The notes under the pieces are model-generated. The model was not told the origin of the DNA, did no database searches, and was given only the letters and a program-made list of their open reading frames with translations. This document shows positions 23,511 through 35,987 of a DNA stretch of 64,000 bases, piece by piece (position 1 is the stretch's first letter; every line of letters starts with the position of its first letter). The position numbers and the translations under genes are program-made. The stretch is from Hansfordia pulvinata (lineage: Eukaryota; Ascomycota; Sordariomycetes; Xylariales). The stretch spans positions 3,968,001-4,032,000 of the forward strand of contig BJKQ01000001.1 of the NCBI GenBank assembly GCA_006538405.1, written 5' to 3'.

Positions 23511-24901
23511 GGCGCAGTGGGGCGATGTATATCGCTATGTGTGACGAAAGGGACGACAGCAGTACGGGGACGGTCAGCCGGGGAGGTCGTGGAGGGGCTG
23601 GCCTGGAGGAGTGGCGGTGGTGAAGTTGTTGACGGCGGCGACAACGTTAACGTCTATTCTGCAGTGTGCAGGGTGCCAGAGCTTCCGGTCGTCAGTCAAT
23701 CTGCCCTCTGATCGGTCTGCTGGCTCGCTGTGCATGGGCGGGTAGGTATGGCTAGAAGCTCACTTATCAGGTACTGGGACACGGGCAAGGTCGCGAGCCA
23801 GTGGAAGCTGATGGTAGCCAGTGCTCGTGGACTTGGTCATTACACCGCCTTTGGGGTGGTCGGAGGTATCGCCTAGCTTCTACCGTGGTGCGACTACGAA
23901 GCCACGCCGGACGATCAAGTATGAGTACATTCGTCGAACTGATAGCGGGGTAGAGGGGCGCCTCCAAGGTATTTTTTTTCCCAGTTTAGGGGCGTCGCCC
24001 TGCCAGTTACCCCTGCAGAGCCCCGGGTGGCCCCAGGGTGCGGACCTCGAGCCATGCACTTAGCCTGCCTTATCCCACTAACGCGTACTTCCATTTCTTA
24101 TCGTATCGCTGCCCAGCCCACCTCACGGTTAGCTGGCGCTCGAGGCAATGCCCCACCACCCCTCCACCCCTCTATTGAGCCCCTCAATGCATGTACAGTA
24201 GCAGCCCGGCTAGGTGCCGCTGGATTCCCTTGGTTCTCGTTATCTCCAGGGCTAGTAGTGGGAAGCACTTAGGCCATGCAGTCCCCCGAAGGCACAATCG
24301 GCCAGCGGAAGCCCCCTGGGCAGTGGCTGCAGGGGACAGACAGCTTCACCGGAACGCGGGGCTTTGCAGGCCAGTAACGCTCCAGCCCGGGCCTTCATGC
24401 GTGCTGCCACGATGGGTTCCATCCATCAGACTGGTGGTGCCCCTCCCTGTGCTACCGCCGCACCTCACCTTGCGCCTGGCCTAGGCGCATTTGCAGTGAT
24501 AGAATAATAATACGAACAATTTCCGCCCCAACCTACCGCCTCGCCTCCTCATCCCCCGGTCTACGAGCCACGCCATCGTCCCCCGTTTGTGACGCGGCCT
24601 GACTCAGAGCTCCCCCCAGCCTGAACAGCAGCAAGGAGCGAGAAGGGACTTCGTGCCTTGTCTTCGCCTTTGATTCACCTCGACCACCCTTAAGAAAAGT
24701 CAGTAGTCTTCTCGCCCGATCCTTGCGCAACCCCAGACTCCCTCAGTATCACCATACCTTGCCGAGCCCTGGGTTCTCATTCTGCTCCGAGCTCGGCCGC
24801 CCCGCGCACTTCACACACTGCAGCAAAATTTATTCATTGTTTGCTAACGTTTGCTCTCGCGCAGGCTTCGATTTCTCGCCGTGATAAAGTCAACCGCCAC
24901 C
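23511..24901. promoter_or_regulatory. Divergent promoter region of CCT1 and ProRS
   Basis: About 1.4 kb separates the two divergent start codons. On the ProRS side a GCTAAC (24843-24848) followed by a pyrimidine stretch and GCAG ending at 24864 looks like the 3' end of a 5'-UTR intron, 37 bp before the ATG. I could not fix its donor. No other gene is visible. Confidence 0.5.
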
Positions 24902-26637
24902 ATGGAGGAGAACCAGCCCCCGCCGAGCCCTCCAAGAGCGCCCTCAAGAAGGCCGAGAAGGAGGCCAAGAAGGCGGCCGAGAAGGCGGCCAAGGCCGCAA
25001 AGCAGACTGCTCTGCCCGTTGTCGGCGGCAAGAAGACGGACGACATCATCGGCATCACCGTCTCCAAGGCCGAGAACTTCCCCAATGGTACCAGGAGGTT
25101 GTCCTCAAGGCCGAAATGATCGAGTACTACACGGACATCTCGGGCTTCTTCATCATGCGTCCCAACACCATGTACATCTGGAACGTCATCCGCAAGTGGT
25201 TCACCGAGCGCATTGAGGACATGGGTGTTGACGAGACAAACTTCCCCATGTTCCTCTCTTCCAAGGCGATCGAGAAGGAGAAGGACCATGTCGAGGGCTT
25301 TGCTCCTGAGCTTGCGTGGGTCACCAAGGCGTAAGTCATGTCGTCGATTCTCAACCTGGGTGCCCATACTGATGTTGTGGCCAAACAGTGGCGACAAGAA
25401 CCTCGAGGTCCCTGTCGCTGTCCGTCCCACATCCGAGGCTGTCATGTACCCCTACTATGCGAAATGGATCCGGAGTCACCGCGACCTTCCCCTCAGACTC
25501 AACCAGTGGAACTCGGTGGTCCGCTGGGAGGCCAAGCAGACGACGCCATTCCTCCGCGCTCGCGAATTCCTTTGGCAGGAGGGCCACACTGCTCACCTGA
25601 CCAAGGAGCTTGCCGGCCAGGAGACTCTGGAGATCCTCGAGCTGTACGCTGGCGTTTACGAGCAGCTTCTTGCCGTTCCTGTTGTTCGCGGAACCAAGAC
25701 GGACAACGAGAAGTTTGCCGGCTGTGACTACAGCACTACTGTCGAGGGATACATCCCCTCCAACGGCCGTGGTATCCAGGGCGCGACTTCTCACCATCTG
25801 GGCCAGAACTTCAGCAAGATGTTTGACATAACTGTCGAGGACCCCAACGAGAAGGGCAAGCACATCAACGTCTTCCAGAACTCCTGGGGTCTTTCCACCC
25901 GTGTCATCGGTGTCATGGTCATGATTCATGGCGATGACAAGGGCCTTGTCCTGCCTCCCCGCATCGCCAAGGTGCAAGCCGTCCTGATTCCCGTCGGCAT
26001 CACCAAGAGCACGACTGCCGAGGACAAGGAGAAGCACAGCGACAAACTCGCCGAGGTCAAGGCGACTCTCAAGAAGGCCGGTATCCGCATCGAGGACGAC
26101 CTGAGAGACGGCTACACCCCCGCTTGGAAGTTCAACGACTGGGAGCTCAAGGGTGTGCCTCTGCGCCTTGAGTTTGGTCCTAAGGACATGGCGAAGGACG
26201 TAGTCGCCTTTGCCCGCCGAGACACTGGCGAGAAGGGCTCCATCCCGTTGGCGGAGCTCACCACGCAGGTGCCTGCGCTCCTCGAGACCATCCAGCAGGA
26301 CCTGTACAGCAAGGCCGAGAAGTCCTTCAGGGAGCACCGACCCGTCATCCGCAACTGGGACGAGGTTGTCCCTGCGCTCGACGCCAAGAACGTGGTCAAC
26401 ATCCCCTTCTGCCTGGATGGCAAGTGTGAAGACCGGATCAAGGACCTGACGACGGGCAAGCCCGACGAGAACCCCGACATTCCCGAATCGCAGAGAGCCC
26501 CCAGCATGGGCATGAAGAGTCTGTGCATTCCCTTTGAGCAGCCCGGAGAGAGCTTGGAGGGCGGAGAGACCAAGTGCTTGAACCCCGAGTGCTCGAGCAA
26601 GGCCAAGAAATGGGTCATGTTCGGCCGCAGCTACTAG
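24902..26637 (+). CDS. Cytosolic prolyl-tRNA synthetase, frame broken twice
   Basis: Class II aminoacyl-tRNA synthetase charging tRNA-Pro, of the eukaryotic/archaeal type. The start at 24902 sits in an ideal CACCATGG context. After a Lys/Ala-rich helix (SALKKAEKEAKKAAEKAA) come the motifs MIEYYTDISGFFIMRPN, ETNFPMFLSS, VRPTSEAVMYPYYAKW, and LRAREFLWQEGHTAH (motif 2 region), then the anticodon-binding domain and the C-terminal zinc-binding-like domain ending KKWVMFGRSY. One intron, 25331-25388. Two single-base losses break the frame. At 24917-24921 (five C) MEENQPP joins AEPSKSALKK only with one extra base. At 25080-25083 (four C) KAENF joins WYQEVVLKAEM only with one extra base. Restored length is 559 residues. 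An alternative to the first break is an upstream coding exon spliced at 24864, but no in-frame ATG supports it. Confidence 0.93.
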
Positions 26638-27601
26638 ACTGGACAGCCTGGCTGGCGGGTTCTAGATCACGAGATACGTTTACAAGAGTTCGCAAGGGAT
26701 AGGTTAGCACGGCGTCGAGGGGAAGATCAAAAGCGAATGAGTGGCTATGTTAGCTTTTGTAGCATGCCTGGCGGATCTTTTTCGGAAGATATGTGAGGCT
26801 TGACGTTGTTGTCATATACCAGTATCAATCACGACAAGGCCCATCAAGATGATAGTCAGGAATCATGAGCGGATGTGTCTCCTTGCAAAATTGATCCATC
26901 CACCATCCGGCTTCTGGCGTTTGATGGGTCTGCCACCCGGGCCGTATCCGAAGTATGACTGTATCAATTAAGAGATGCGAGCAACATTGAGAACCTTGGC
27001 GCAACCGTCATTGTGAAGGAGTGTACCTTGCGCATTATGTATCGTACCCGCGTGCGTAGGTACCTGAGCGAGTAAACATGGAGCCCCGCACCTCTTATCG
27101 TTATCGGCCAGGCAAGGGAACGTGAAGAGTCATACTTGTAACAGCCCACCTTGCGCCTCCAGCTGCCGGGCCCGGACATGGATGGGCCACCCGCCCAAAA
27201 GAACCCCCCGTCTGTTGTCTGCTCTGCATGTCGGGTACGTAAAGGTACCATTGACCGTGCCTCTTGAGGCGAGCTGTAGATGTATCTGACCGTATAGTCC
27301 ACCCGGCTTGAGAGATTCGTATGCGCCTCTGCACCGTGGCAGCAAACAACCCCACACGAATTTTGTCCATTTTAGCAGCCACCGACCGCCCGCCCGCCTG
27401 CCCGCCCACCAAGCCCAGGCCTGACGAGACAAGGCACGAGACTGGAACCGCCGCCGCCCGCCGCCGCCGCCGCCAACTGCCATCACCAACTCCACGCATC
27501 ACCACCTCTTCCCTTGCAAAACACCACCCGCCCCCCCACCGCGTCGCCGCCCCCTCCTGCTCCGATACCACACCATCCCGCCATCAGAGCCAGCCGCCAA
27601 C
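26638..27601. other. Intergenic region and eIF2 gamma promoter
   Basis: No gene is seen. The last ~230 bp before 27602 are very C-rich with CCGCC repeats and CACC blocks, typical of the 5' UTR of a strongly expressed fungal gene. Confidence 0.5.
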
Positions 27602-29266
27602 ATGGACAAGTTCGGCAACGATATCGGGTCCGACTCCGACTCGGGCAACGAGTCCCCCGTCAACGACGTCGAGGAGGGCCTTGAAGATGCCCCCGAGAAG
27701 CCTCTCAAGTCCGCCATGAAGAAGTCCGACGCTGGCCCCGCCCCCGCTGCCGCCCAGCGCCCCGAGCTGCCGCCGCAGACCGAAGCCAAGGATCTCGACC
27801 CCAGCGTCCTGACTCCCCTCACACCCGAGATTATCGCCAGACAGGCGACCATCAACATCGGCACCATCGGCCACGTCGCTCACGGAAAGTCCACCGTCGT
27901 TAAGGCCATCTCTGGTGTCCAAACGGTTCGCTTCAAGAACGAGCTGATCCGTAACATCACCATTAAGCTGGGCTACGCCAACGCAAAGATCTACAAATGC
28001 GACAACGAGGAGTGCCCCCGCCCCACCTGCTTCAGGAGCTACAAGAGTGAGAAGGAGGTCGACCCCCCGTGTGAGCGTGATGGCTGCAGCGGAACCTACA
28101 GACTGCTGCGACACGTCTCGTGAGTTAATCCGATCCTGTGATGGGACAATCTCCGCGAGTGCCCGCTCGTACTAACTGCTCCCAGTTTCGTCGACTGCCC
28201 CGGTCACGACATTCTCATGAGCACCATGCTGTCAGGCGCCGCCGTCATGGACGCTGCGCTCCTCCTCATCGCCGGAAACGAAACCGTTCCCCAGCCTCAG
28301 ACCTCGGAGCATCTGGCTGCCATTGAAATCATGAAGCTCGACAAGATCATCATTCTTCAGAACAAGGTCGATCTGATGAGAGAAGAGGCCGCTCTCCAAC
28401 ACCATCAGTCCATCCTCAAGTTCGTCCGAGGTACGCCTGCGGCCAAGTCTCCCATTATCCCCATCTCCGCCCAACTCAAGTTCAACATCGACGCCGTCAA
28501 CGAGGCCATTGTCAATACCATCCCGGTCCCCCCCAGAGACTTCACCCAGGAGCCCCACATGATGATCATTCGCTCTTTCGATGTCAACAAGCCTGGTGCC
28601 GAGATCGACGAGCTGAAGGGTGGTGTTGCTGGTGGCAGTATTCTGCACGGTGTTCTCAAGCTTGGCGACGAGATTGAGATCCGCCCAGGTATCGTCACGC
28701 GCGACGACAAGGGCGCCCTCAAGTGCAAGCCCATCTGCAGTCGTATTGTGTCGCTCAACTCCGAGTTCAACGACCTGAAGTACGCTGTTCCCGGAGGTCT
28801 GATCGGTGTCGGTACCCGTATCGACCCCACTCTCTGCCGTGCCGACCGTCTGGTCGGCTTCGTTCTGGGTCTCAAGGGCCGCCTGCCTGCCATCTACAGC
28901 GAGATCGAGGTCAATTTCTACCTGCTCAAGCGCCTGCTTGGTGTGCGGACGGCCGACGGTAAGCAGGCCAAGGTCGCCAAGCTCAGCAAGAACGAAGTCC
29001 TCATGGTCAACATTGGTTCCACCTCGACCGGTGCCAAGGTTGCCGCCATCAAGGCCGATGCCGCCAAGCTGTCCCTGACGAGTCCGGCCTGCACGAACCT
29101 GGGTGAGAAGATTGCTCTCAGCCGACGTATCGACAAGCACTGGCGTCTCATCGGTTGGGCTACTATCACTGCGTAAGATGACCCCTGTACCCCAATCCCC
29201 TATCCCTTGTCCTCTTACTGACTTGCACTTTGCAGCGGTGTTACGCTGGAGCCTTCGATGTCGTGA
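27602..29266 (+). CDS. GCD11: Translation initiation factor eIF2 subunit gamma
   Basis: GTP-binding core subunit of eIF2, which brings initiator Met-tRNA to the 40S ribosome. Three exons: 27602-28119, 28186-29172, 29236-29266; introns of 66 bp (perfect TACTAAC branch) and 63 bp; 511 residues. The N-terminal ~75 residues are acidic and disordered. The GTPase motifs follow: GHVAHGKST (residues 90-98), a Cys cluster ([11 protein letters not shown] then CERDGC, ~133-162) typical of eIF2 gamma, DCPGH (~176-180) and NKVDLM. C-terminal beta-barrel domains include [21 protein letters not shown] and [13 protein letters not shown]. The last exon encodes only GVTLEPSMS, so the second intron falls ten codons from the stop. 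A six-C run at 28064-28069 is intact here, unlike those broken in neighbouring genes. Confidence 0.96.
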
Positions 29267-30079
29267 GCGTCTGACGAAGAATATTTGTGACATGAACAAC
29301 GAGCCAAAGGTCAACATCAAATAGTCACCGGCAAAGGGAATCGGCCGGGGCCTCGGATTGATGTCCACGAGTCATGAGAAGATGAAGGGTACCGCTAGCA
29401 ACGCGGATATTATTAGCTCATCGCAAGCTGTCTACGTGGGACCTACAATGACGATATTTAGGAGTTCGATCGGGAGGGGAAAGGAAACAAAAGCTAGGCG
29501 GCTGTGGCAGTTCAAAACGAGTGTAGATTCCATTGTCGGAGGGGAAGATGGATAATTTACCCCTTTATTTCGGCTTCCATACTGGCGCAGTTGTCCATCA
29601 GCCAGTCCGCTGTCATCCCAACTCCTGGTCTGCATTATTCAAAGCATTGGCAGAACCGTGCTTCACAGTCTGTGCGGCTCGTCTTTTTGATAAGTGTTCG
29701 CAACGATGCAATCTTCAAATCAACTGGCTTTGTAACAGGGTCTCTCCGGCCCCCTGATATTTTCCCCAAATAGGTGGCAGCACCATCCATAGAAAACGCG
29801 AACATGTGCACTGGTGTATTCGGCTGGGCATCTTTCGATTCTTTTCAAGCACGTCGCGATAAGAGAGGCAAGCAAGATTGAGGATCTCCAGGGACATGCC
29901 TGTCATTGTAGAACCTACGCAAGGCCGAGATTGGGGGGGTATTAATTATGTAAACGAATAGGGCGACAATGGCAAACTCGCGATGCGCGCAGCGCCTAAT
30001 TCGTGAGCGCGTATCGTCATCCACGTCAAGGTGGACGTACCGAGCGCCGTCTCCTCCCTGCAACCTTCAACCAGCCTCT

Positions 30080-30110
<31 letters not shown>

Positions 30111-30160
30111 TGTCCGTCGTCAATGCCGTCGCAGGCAACAATATTGTCACGGAGAGAGGC
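29267..30160. other. Convergent intergenic region with poly-C tract
   Basis: This lies between the 3' ends of eIF2 gamma and the Laa2-like gene. No gene is seen. Its right end contains the 26-base C tract listed separately. Confidence 0.5.
30085..30110 (+). repeat. Poly-C tract (26 C)
   Basis: An uninterrupted run of 26 C sits ~50 bp downstream of the stop codon of the minus-strand Laa2-like gene, so it lies in its likely 3' UTR as poly-G. Confidence 0.9.
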
Positions 30161-32003
30161 TCACTTGCGTGTCTTGCGGGCGTGCTTGACAAGATTTTCA
30201 ATGACGCCCTCGAAGGCCTCACGATCTCCAATCTTCTCGTCTGCGCGCTGCTTCCAGTACTCCAGAACGTCCTTGGCTACCGCCTCGAGGCTCTCGAGGC
30301 GCTTGACGTGGGCGCGCAGCTCGGCGTCCGTCATGCCGCCCAGCGCCTCATCCGTCGTTTCGCAGAGCTGCGTGGCCGAGACAAGATCCAGCTCGGGCAC
30401 GGAAGCGCCGCGGGCCTTAGCTCCGGCACCGCTATCGGCCGCCCCGCTGGCTTTTGTCTTCTTCTTTGTTGACGGCCTCTCTTTGCCTTGAGAGTCGACC
30501 GACACAGACGAGTTGTTTGCGTCGTCCTTGCGCAAGCGAGATACAGATCGGGAATCTGACGAGGTACGGGGAGATGTGGAGGAGGGGTTCAGGCGATCCA
30601 AGGATGGTAAAACGAGCTTTTTCTGCTTGGAGGCAGGAAGAATCTCATCCAGGTCGACGGGCACGCCAAGGGAGATGAGAAAAAGCCGACGAATCGGTGA
30701 GCGAATCCAGTCAGGAGGCTGAAGCGGTGGCGGGGCAGCCAGTTGGGACCATAGTGAGGCGCTTCGTGGATTGAAGAATATGGGGTTTTCCTTGGGAGGG
30801 GATGGGAGAGTAGGCAGATCCTGAAGGTCCGGGGGGTACAGGGCATCTAGATAGGGCTCGGTAGCGGCTATGATGTCCTCGGAGTCGAGGCCGTCAACGT
30901 CTAGTATGGGCTGAGGGAACAGCATCCCGAGTCAGTATTGAGAGAACGACCGTGATAGGAGTATGTTTATCTAGACCTAGCAGAGGAGCTACACATACAA
31001 ATGAAGGGATTGTGACTTGAGGAGGGGCAGGGGTAGCCTGGGGCTGGACGGGCTGCTGGAAGCCGTCGTCAAACTCGCCAAAGTCGGCATCCTCATCGCC
31101 CTCCTCAAAGTCATCAAAATCATCGCCAAAGTCATCATCGTCTGGGTCGCCAGCTGCTTCGAGGCCAGATGACCTCGAGGCCACGGAAGACTTGCGCCGT
31201 TGGCGGGGCTCCGCAGGAGACTTGAGAGAGGCAGAGGCGGATTCTTCGCCTGCGGTAAGAGTCAATGGCGCGTCTTTGAGGGAGCTGCGAGGATATCCTA
31301 GGTACGAGAGTTGGCGGGCGTACCGGTAGCTTGCAACTGTGCTTGTGGTTGCGTGGCTGTGCTAAGCGGGCCTGACTGCGACCTGAGCTGGGCGTCTGCC
31401 GTCTCAGGGGTAGATCCGGTCGGTGAATGGTGGGCAGTGTCGGTACTGCTGGGTTTGCGGACGAGATCAGGGGTGGCGTCGGCGGCGTGTGAATTGGAGC
31501 GGGAGCGGGACTGAGGCTGCTGGGGGGCGGGGTCGGCAGAGTCGTCTGCCTCGTCGACAACTGTCTTGGGAATGACTTGGGAAGTGGGCGATATAGGAGA
31601 CGGGGCAGCAGAGGAGGAGCGGGAGCGCGCGGGAGAGTTGACGGTGATCTCGTCCGGTACAGCGTCCTCGGTGCGCAGTTTGTAGGCGTCTGTGCCGGGA
31701 ACTTCGCCATGAGAAGGCTCGGAGTCGACCCTCTCGACGCGGGTGCGGGGGATGGGCGAAGCGGCGCGATTGCTGTTGCTGGGGTCTTCTGGGTCGGAGT
31801 GGGCGTCTGAGAAGTGCTCCTCGGCCGAGTCGGAAGATTCTGGGAACAGAGTTGGCGGGTTAGCAAGCGAGCAGGGGCGTAGGGAGGGGACAGGAAAGGG
31901 GGCGCCGTGGCAGCGTACCCAGCTCGTGGGCGCCGGGGTCGGCAGTGCCAGTCCTCTCTGGGGGCTCGAGGCTCGAGCTCGAGGGCCTTCTTTCGGAAGA
32001 CAT
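30161..32003 (-). CDS. DUF5102 / Laa2-like AP-1 accessory protein
   Basis: Four minus-strand exons: 31919-32003, 31324-31839, 30999-31249, 30161-30910; introns 79, 74 and 88 bp; 533 residues. It begins MSSERRPSSSSLEPPERT, then EHFSDAHSDPEDPSNS and a segment GEVPGTDAYKLRTEDAVPDE. The middle is strongly acidic with Phe spaced through Asp/Glu (DDDDFGDDFDDFEEGDEDAD), which is a likely clathrin/adaptor binding region. The C-terminal third has an aromatic/hydrophobic block (FFNPRSASLWSQLA, WIRSPIRRLFLISLGVPVDL) and a helical tail. This order matches what I recall of the filamentous-fungal DUF5102 family, whose yeast member Ybl010c (Laa2) links Laa1 to AP-1 in Golgi-endosome traffic. The family call is from memory of the layout; the role is inferred. 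Confidence 0.7.
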
Positions 32004-35000
32004 GGCTTCGGATGGGCCGATTCACGGCAAAGCAGAGCAAAGGAAGACGGGCCAGGCGAGAGAGTCGAGGCTTGGTATTGCCAAAGGGGCCAGGCAGTTG
32101 GGGCGGCGGATAGACACCAGCAGTCAGGTAGGTAGAGACAGGGCGGCGACTATGCAAGGGTGAACGAGATGGGCGGATCGAGGTGGTGGAGTTAAGCAGG
32201 CGGCGTAGGTGTCGGTTGTGGTAGATGGTGTGAAGGGTATCGTTTGGCGGTGGCGAGCTTGAAGATTGATGTAGGTTGGTCAAGTGGGCTGTGGATGTGA
32301 TCTGGTGGTGTTGAAGCTGCCCCGGAGCTGCTCCGTCGTGCGGTGACAGACAGACCCTTCTCAAGTACCCTGGGCTATGCGTACGTGCCTGCGAGTACAT
32401 CCATGTCCCGTCCCGGCCTGGCCTCCAATGGCCCTCAAGGAGGGTCGTAGCGCAGCTGGAGCTGGAGATGCAGCATTGGTCGCAGTGTGGGGGATAGAGG
32501 GGGCGCTGCTGACGCTGCTGTAGGGACCTCTGGGCCAGCGGGCGAGACCGGGCCGCAGAGCCATCAGGTACCTGAGATAATGAGGTGGAACTACACCCCG
32601 GGCCTACATGTAGATACATAGGTACATGTACGAGTACCGGGCGGCGGCGACTTGGCTCCATCTATCCACCACACCACACACGCAGATCTCGAAGCCTGCC
32701 GTCCAACACCAAACATCCACAGGGGTCGGGTGCATTGATCATCTCGGCATATTATCCGTATACTCCATTCTCTGTCTCCTGTCCGTGTTGTGCTATCAGG
32801 CACACGTCGACCAACACACGCACGCGTACGACTACGGAGTGGACAGCCCCCGGTCTGGTCCATATGCGCGCCCAGGAGGCTTTCACACCCCAACGCTTCG
32901 CACGTTGCTGCAAACCCGAGAGGACCGACCGGCAGCGACCGTCACAGCCAAAGTGGGAGGAGCCCAGCTCCCTGCCTCCAGAGCCTGACCTGCGACTCTA
33001 GTCTCACCCGGGATATATGACAGGTATGGGCGAGGCTGTGCCTATGTGAGAAATACTCCGTGTAATTCTACGAGCGCCCCGACCCAACCCGGCAGACAAG
33101 CAACATGGGCAAGCCTCAGCGGCGCCCTGCAACCTTCAGAGACTTGACGAGCTACTCGTACGGGTACGCACACATGGCTCGGCACTGCCCGCCCGCCCGC
33201 CCGCCCGCCTGCCTGCCTGCCCGCCTGCCTGGGTGCGAGTGAGACTGGCCATGGCATGGTATGTTGAGGCTGCTGTGTGGGCCGCAACCCGACGTGTGTC
33301 CGTCGTGCTTCCGCGCGAGTTACCTCGCCGCCGTGGCAAAGCAACCATACGAATGCAAGCAAGCTAGGCTTCTTCATCATGCGCGGTTGGCCCCGTCTGG
33401 AAACAGCGCAGGGCTGCCAACGAATGGTCAGCCCGAGCCGAGACAGGTGGCCGTGGGATCGCGCGCACAGGTAATGATGCTTGTACAGGTCTGAGAGGTG
33501 ACGGATCACGATGTTGGATAGTGCTGGCGGTGGCGCGCCGTCCGCCTCCCCGTCCCCCTGTTCGTCGAGATCCCTGGTCTGGTCTGGCCCGAGCTGCTAC
33601 TCGTACTCACCTGTGCGCGCTGCTCGATCTCTGCACGCTGGTCGGCCAGTCATAAGCAGGTAGGGGTACTCGTCGTCGCGGCTCCATGGCGGACGAGGAC
33701 TGCGGACGAGGACCGCGGCGCCCCTGGGCACCTCCGAACACTCATTTCAGACTTTGTGTACGAGTAGATACTCGCAGGTTCGGTTCCCCAGCGGGCTCAT
33801 CAATCAACGCTGACCGGCGGCGAGAAACACCTCCATACGGAAAGACATATCCATACGAGGACTCATCAGTTGGCAGAGAGAAGCACACACACCCTGGCCC
33901 GCCATTGTCGCCCCCATGCAGTGCTGGAGCAGCGTGGACGGCTGGTCTAGACCCTTGACGACGCGGCGGCCTGCGCGCTGCCATTCGCTGGGCCCGCAAG
34001 CCACATGCCCATCAGACAACGGCTGACTGATTGATCACCGGCCTGTCTGTCTCTGTGCTGTACGAGTGCTCGCGAAAGGTGCTCGCCCGTACTCGCCCGC
34101 GCGCACGCCATGTTGTAGAGTAGATGCGGGCGGCGAGCGTGGGAGGCACTGGAGGGTGCGGGAATGTCGACGCAGGGCGGGAGCTCGCGGCCGAGGTCGA
34201 CAAGGCGGCCAGAAAAGGCGCGTTCAACCGGTCAAGACGGCTGATCCAACCAGCCCGCCATGGGCTGGCTTATCGCCTACCGCGCTATTGAGGTCAAACA
34301 CAATGCAGCCACATCGGCCAGGTGTGCTGAACATGGGCAACGCCAGCACTGGCCCGATGGTGGCGGACGCAGACGGCACAGCCATCGTGAGGCATCTGCG
34401 GCCGCCCAGCCAGTGAGCTTCGATCCGTGTCGAAGCCCTGCTAGGTCTCCAGGCTGACATGTATACTGACGGCCGGATCTGTGCTGTGATAAGACTGATG
34501 GGAATAAGCCGGACGATGAAGCAGGGCAGCCTTGAGGAACATGATGTAAATGTATCCGTGATCTGAAGGCTTCCTCCCGTGCCTCCCTGCATGCATGAGC
34601 ACGTGTATCGAAAGGGTCTCGCAGCGGCTTCGCAAGGTCCTGGCAAGGGTGGCTCGCCTGCAGATGACACTAGGTACTCCGTATAGATTCGTTGGTGGTG
34701 TCTTTAGCACTTGCCGTGCCGAAATGACATATAAGAAGAAGAAGAAGGGGGGGGAATAGACGGGGGGGGGAGAGGAGTAGTCGTACACCTAGGATCAGTG
34801 GACTTGGATTATTCCCTTCGAGGTGTTCGGCATCGATGCGTTGCCTTTCCACATGCGATATTGGATGTCCAGTGCATGCACATCAGATTCGCAGAGATAC
34901 GAGTGGGTACGTGTGGGAACCGTGTGAAGGAGGTACGACTTACATGTACACGGTACTGTGTACTATTCGTACATGCCTCCGGTGCAACAACCGGTAGGTG

Positions 35001-35987
35001 CAACCTTAGAGAAACGCCCACCCGGCGGCTCACGGGTTGATGAATGTCGATTCAGGTACTACCTTAGCTGTGCGCGTACGTGCAGATATGGGCTATGTCC
35101 AGGATACATTCGAGATCCGTTGTCGCGTTGAAGCCAAGCCCAGGGCCTCCCCAAGCACCTGCATCCGATAGGCAGAAATCAAAACAGCAAACAGGGAGGG
35201 AGAGCCAGGAAAAGTTGAGGCAGCTGCGACCGGAAGATGGTCCTCTCATGCTACGTGTGAGCTCACCATTGCCTTTTTACAACCCTTGCCTCTTTACATG
35301 GCAACTTGCCATCTGCACACATTGTCGTCAGATCAAACCGACCAAAGACACCTTGCCCTGTTCTGTTTGCGGCGTTGCGCCGTAGCGACAGGAATTGAGT
35401 TTTCCCCCAGCTAAAGTTGGTTACCTACCTGGATTATCATTACCATTGCAAAAGCCCCCGGGAGCTAGCTGGTTGGTTGGTCGCGTTGGGCCGTGCTCCG
35501 CTGCAACGGACCTTTGCCTTTGCACCGCGACCCACCGTCGCATGCGCCCGACGCCTCGTCCATTTCCATCGTCAACGTCAACAGAGCCTCGTCCGCATTC
35601 TGGTCGCCGCCGTCGCCATCGCCCGCCTCAACTCACAGCCTCCTGCTAGGTGTCTCATCTCCCAGCGCCGCGGCCAACGACAGCCCTCCACGATTGACGT
35701 CGTTCGCCCTCCAGCAGGCGCCACCTGGACTCCGGATACCGCCTCGCCTCATCCATCCCACGGCCGACCATTTCTGCCTCCTTGCTTGCTAGCATCCGCC
35801 ACGCCCTTGCTTCGCCCTGGACGTCCATCGCTGCGGCCGCCCTGAGTTTCGCTTGCATAGATCTCCCTTTGCCGCGCGCACGACAGCGGGCCCCGGCATA
35901 GGCTCCCCAAGCTAGACGCCGCCCGCGCATCCGGCACCTCCCTCGACACGCCTGCCTCCCGTCACCACCGCCTCGTCACCAGCCATC
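32004..35987. other. 4-kb gene-poor divergent intergenic region
   Basis: This lies between the starts of the Laa2-like gene and NSP1. No supported gene. It holds palindromic CTACATGTAG (32604-32613) and GTACATGTAC (32622-32631), a GCCC/GCCT tetranucleotide repeat (33187-33231), TACTCCGTA (34675-34683), an A/G then G-rich tract near 34730-34770, and a long CT-rich leader (35520-35980) upstream of NSP1. Confidence 0.5.
33187..33231 (+). repeat. (GCCC/GCCT)n tetranucleotide repeat
   Basis: About 45 bp of tandem GCCC grading into GCCT units with one GCCC return. It lies in intergenic DNA. Confidence 0.85.

Noticed and set aside
25351..26337. 328-codon open frame on the minus strand
   Set aside because: Antisense to ProRS; no independent evidence.
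28232..29368. 378-codon open frame on the minus strand
   Set aside because: Antisense to eIF2 gamma exon 2; shadow of strongly biased codons.
31135..32661. 508-codon minus-strand frame
   Set aside because: Runs through the first introns of the Laa2-like gene in the wrong frame; the spliced model explains the region better.
33187..33231. CRISPR-like or telomere-like tandem repeat
   Set aside because: A simple GCCC/GCCT microsatellite without spacers; not a CRISPR array and not a TTAGGG telomere.
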